NCBI GenBank assembly: GCA_023457355.1
Contig: JAEWLW010000083.1
Span: 1-32,899, forward strand
Length of the DNA stretch: 32,899 bases
Reading direction: 5' to 3'
Source of the DNA: Bacillota bacterium
GTDB lineage: Bacteria > Bacillota > Clostridia > Oscillospirales > Ruminococcaceae
Shown: positions 30,719-32,899 of the stretch, piece by piece
Layout: the number at the start of each line of letters is the position of its first letter
Numbering within the stretch: the first letter of the stretch is position 1
Position numbers and translations under genes: made by a program
The notes under the pieces: model-generated
The model's input: only the letters and a program-made list of their open reading frames with translations
The model's database searches: none
Told to the model about the DNA's origin: nothing

Positions 30719-31757
30719 AAGCATCACACCGGAGGTTTTAAAGCAGCGCGTTTTTGACGCGCTGCAAACCGACATCAACACCCGGGAGGGCAGTTACACC
30801 AATGATCTTGTTGGCCCGGCCATGCTGGAGGTCTGGAAAATCTACCAGACGCTCAACGGGCTGGTCCCGATGATGTTTCCCGACGAGACGAGCGGGGAAT
30901 ACATCGACAAAAAGTGCGCTTACTACGGGATTACCCGCAAGGCGGGCGCCAAAGCTGCCGTGACGCTGACCATCACCGGAACCGCCGGAACGACCGTGCC
31001 GCAGGGTACGGTTTTTTTAACGGCAGAAAACCTGCGCTTTGTGACGGACGCCGCCGCGCTACTCGCCGATGGCAGCGCACAGGTGACCGCGACAGCGGCG
31101 GAGGTGGGGAGCGCTTACAACGTCGGGGCGGGTGCGATTATCCGGCAATTGTCGTCCATTCCGGGCGTCACGGCGGTGACCAATGCGACGGCGGCGCAGG
31201 GCGGCAGCGACCCTGAGACCGATGCGGCGCTGTTGATGCGACTCTATGAAAGATTGCAAAGTCCGGCGACGTCCGGCAACGCAGCCCACTACAAGCAGTG
31301 GGCGTTGTCCGTCAGCGGGGTGGGCGCTGCCAAGGTGCTGCCGCTGGCGGATGGTCCGGGGACGGTTACGGTGCTGATTGCTTCAGCGGGATTAGGCCCG
31401 GTGGACACCGCCATTGTGCAGGCCTGCGCCGACTACATCGAGACGGTGCGGCCCATCGGCGCGGCGGTGACGGTTGATACGGTCGAGGGGCTGGATATTG
31501 ATGTGTCGGCCACGGTGACCATCGACAGCAGCACGACTGCGGCGACGGTGCAGGCGGCGTTTGTCGCGGCGCTGGAAAAGTATCTGCAATCAATATCCTT
31601 TAACCAGTACACGGTGCCGTACAGCCGCATTGGGTATCTGCTGGCCGGCATCGACGGTGTGCTGGATTACACGGGGCTGACCGTCAACGGCGGGATAAGC
31701 AACATCACGGTCGGGGATAATCAGGTGCCGATGGCGGGGGCGGTGAGCATTACATGA
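30711..31757 (+). CDS. Baseplate J-like protein (XkdT)
   Basis: This 348-residue protein, 'MFESITPEVLKQRVFDAL', 'GEYIDKKCAYYGITRKAGAK', 'QGGSDPETDAALLMRLYERL' and a C-terminal 'GVLDYTGLTVNGGISNITVG', is the baseplate wedge J family. GGGGAGGT precedes ATG 30711, 8 bases inside the previous gene. Confidence 0.95.
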   Translation: MFESITPEVLKQRVFDALQTDINTREGSYTNDLVGPAMLEVWKIYQTLNGLVPMMFPDETSGEYIDKKCAYYGITRKAGAKAAVTLTITGTAGTTVPQGTVFLTAENLRFVTDAAALLADGSAQVTATAAEVGSAYNVGAGAIIRQLSSIPGVTAVTNATAAQGGSDPETDAALLMRLYERLQSPATSGNAAHYKQWALSVSGVGAAKVLPLADGPGTVTVLIASAGLGPVDTAIVQACADYIETVRPIGAAVTVDTVEGLDIDVSATVTIDSSTTAATVQAAFVAALEKYLQSISFNQYTVPYSRIGYLLAGIDGVLDYTGLTVNGGISNITVGDNQVPMAGAVSIT

Positions 31758-32308
31758 GCACGCTTCTAAACCTGCTGCCGGGATTTCATGCCGCATCGCC
31801 TGAGACGGCCGATCTGCAAAGGGCTTTCGGGCAGGAGATCGACGCGGTGCAGGCCGCGCGGGACGACTTTATGTTACAGCTTAATATGGATACCGCGACG
31901 TGGGGGCTATCTCTGTGGGAGGGCATTTACGGTATCGAACCGGATGTAAGCAAATCCTATGCGTACCGGCGCACGCGGATAAAATCCAAGATGCGCGGCG
32001 CGGGCACGACCACGGCGGCGCTGATACAAAACGCGGCCGAGAGCTTTTCAAACGGAGAGGTTGAGATTGTAGAAACGCCGGCGGAATACCGGTTTGACGT
32101 CGTGTTTGTGGGCACGCTTGGCATACCGCCGAACATGGACGACCTCTCCGCCGCCATTGAACAGATCAAGCCCGCGCATCTGGCGTACGCCTATATTTTT
32201 GTTTATATGGTTTGGGCTGTGCTTGACGCGCAGGGGCTGACCTTTTCAGCGCTGGACGCGCTCAACCTAGACTGGAACACATTAGAAAGAGGGGATTGGA
32301 TTGGCTGA
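31754..32308 (+). CDS. XkdU-like tail protein (DUF2313)
   Basis: This 184-residue protein, 'LLNLLPGFHAASPETADLQ', 'TATWGLSLWEGIYGIEPD' and 'YRRTRIKSKMRGAGTTT', is the DUF2313/YmfQ type that links the baseplate to fibres. ATG 31754 overlaps the previous stop (ATGA). Confidence 0.93.
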   Translation: MSTLLNLLPGFHAASPETADLQRAFGQEIDAVQAARDDFMLQLNMDTATWGLSLWEGIYGIEPDVSKSYAYRRTRIKSKMRGAGTTTAALIQNAAESFSNGEVEIVETPAEYRFDVVFVGTLGIPPNMDDLSAAIEQIKPAHLAYAYIFVYMVWAVLDAQGLTFSALDALNLDWNTLERGDWIG

Positions 32309-32717
32309 TTTCATTACACAGTTTGCGGCCGAAGAATACGTGAACCGCGACAACTTCAATAGCAGAATCGCAGAGGCGAATACGGCGCTGACGACCGTGC
32401 AGGGTGCCGCAGCAGCAGCGCAGAGTACGGCCAACACCGCTGTGACCAATGCGGCCACGGCGCAGACGATGGCAGAGAATGCGGCATCGGCAGCTGCAGC
32501 GGCGCAGCAGACAGCGGACAGCAAGGCCAATGTCTCGCATACCCACGCGGCCAGTCAGGTGACGGCGGGCACGCTGGCGGGGCAGGTGCTGGCCAACGCA
32601 ACCGCACAGGCCACGGTGACCACCGCACAGCTGCGCAACATCTATGCGGGTACCGCCGCCATGACGGCGGGCAGCACGACGCTGACCACCGGCGCGGTGT
32701 ATCTGCAATATGAGTAG
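32301..32717 (+). CDS. Short Ala/Thr-rich tail fibre-like protein
   Basis: The product has 138 residues. An N-terminal anchoring segment (MADFITQFAAEEYVNRDNF) leads to a long Ala/Thr/Gln coiled-coil (28-75), then 'KANVSHTHAASQVTAG', a common fibre motif, and the end 'VYLQYE'. The start is TTG 32301 with GAGGGGATT upstream. The composition is that of trimeric fibre stems; the receptor part may be in the next genes. Confidence 0.8.
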   Translation: MADFITQFAAEEYVNRDNFNSRIAEANTALTTVQGAAAAAQSTANTAVTNAATAQTMAENAASAAAAAQQTADSKANVSHTHAASQVTAGTLAGQVLANATAQATVTTAQLRNIYAGTAAMTAGSTTLTTGAVYLQYE

Positions 32718-32728
32718 GCGGTGACTAT

Positions 32729-32875
32729 ATGAATGAGAGCGAAATCCACAATGGCGCAGTGGGGGAAGTAATTGGCATATGGAGAGGGCCGGTAAGACCT
32801 CCTTCGGAGGTTATTATGGGCACTGAAAAAGGTCAGGAACTTCTTTCGGGGCCTATATATATCCAGTATGAATAG
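32729..32875 (+). CDS. Small protein with fibre-like C-terminus
   Basis: This 48-residue protein, 'MNESEIHNGAVGEVIGIWRG', ends 'GPIYIQYE', nearly the same end as the preceding fibre protein (VYLQYE). ATG 32729 follows GGCGGTGAC, and the same GGCGGTGAC recurs after this gene. It may be a truncated or modular fibre part; an internal ATG at 32816 has its own ribosome site in a hairpin. Confidence 0.55.
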   Translation: MNESEIHNGAVGEVIGIWRGPVRPPSEVIMGTEKGQELLSGPIYIQYE

Positions 32876-32886
32876 GCGGTGACGGC

Positions 32887-32899
32887 GTGGCTAAAACAA
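32887..32899 (+). CDS. Start of another tail gene (partial)
   Basis: A GTG at 32887 follows the repeated GGCGGTGAC ribosome-site block and opens a frame VAKT that runs off the window. Only four residues are visible, so no identity can be given. Confidence 0.4.

Noticed and set aside
1..32899. tRNA genes and CRISPR arrays
   Set aside because: I looked for cloverleaf-like segments and regularly spaced repeats and saw none; the only repeat clusters are the operators and the GTTACTT iterons.

Overview
The window is the left and central part of a temperate contractile-tailed phage (myovirus morphology), most likely an integrated prophage of a Gram-positive anaerobe of the class Clostridia. The host call is an inference from the strong AGGAGG ribosome sites, the frequent GTG and TTG starts, the PBSX/Xkd-type tail genes, the DUF2800/DUF2815 replication pair and an AbrB-type regulator. 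The sequence is GC-rich by eye, apart from several AT-richer inserts.

Layout, left to right. (1) 1-203: probable attachment-site flank, with a bidirectional terminator and two direct repeats that could be integrase arm sites. (2) 204-2268, leftward: tyrosine integrase, IrrE-like metallopeptidase and XRE repressor, with a candidate small RNA on the opposite strand between integrase and peptidase. (3) 2301-2428: switch region with four related 18-bp operators. (4) 2454-5328, rightward early genes: two XRE proteins, a small membrane protein whose only well-placed start is ACG, and small phage proteins, including an AbrB-type regulator. (5) 5328-14195, replication: Cas4-like DUF2800 nuclease, DUF2815 protein, family A DNA polymerase, primase/VirE helicase, a dense GTTACTT iteron cluster that could be the origin, a VRR-NUC nuclease, and an SNF2 helicase broken by a 5-base insertion in its ATP-binding motif. 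(6) 14239-14758: leftward island with two tiny genes (Asn/Cys-rich and Cys-rich membrane peptides). (7) 14828-15324: ArpU/DUF1492-type late regulator, followed by a candidate promoter and a terminator. (8) 15351-22552, packaging and head: HNH nuclease, TerS, TerL, portal, protease, capsid and connectors. (9) 22553-32899, contractile tail: terminator, sheath, tube, a tail chaperone with a probable -1 frameshift, tape measure, LysM hub protein, XkdQ/R/S/T/U-like baseplate genes and fibre genes. Lysis genes and the right attachment site lie beyond the window.

The phage plan is conventional. The least expected content is a set of inserted 'moron'-type units that carry their own signals: an orphan leftward gene at 9234-9791 inside the replication operon, the peptide island at 14239-14758, a ribbon-helix-helix-like plus membrane-protein pair at 25119-25663 behind a perfect consensus promoter, and a leftward zinc-ribbon gene at 27699-28125. 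These may be expressed from the dormant prophage and could carry host-directed functions; that is inference. All functions come from reading sequence motifs; no database search was run.
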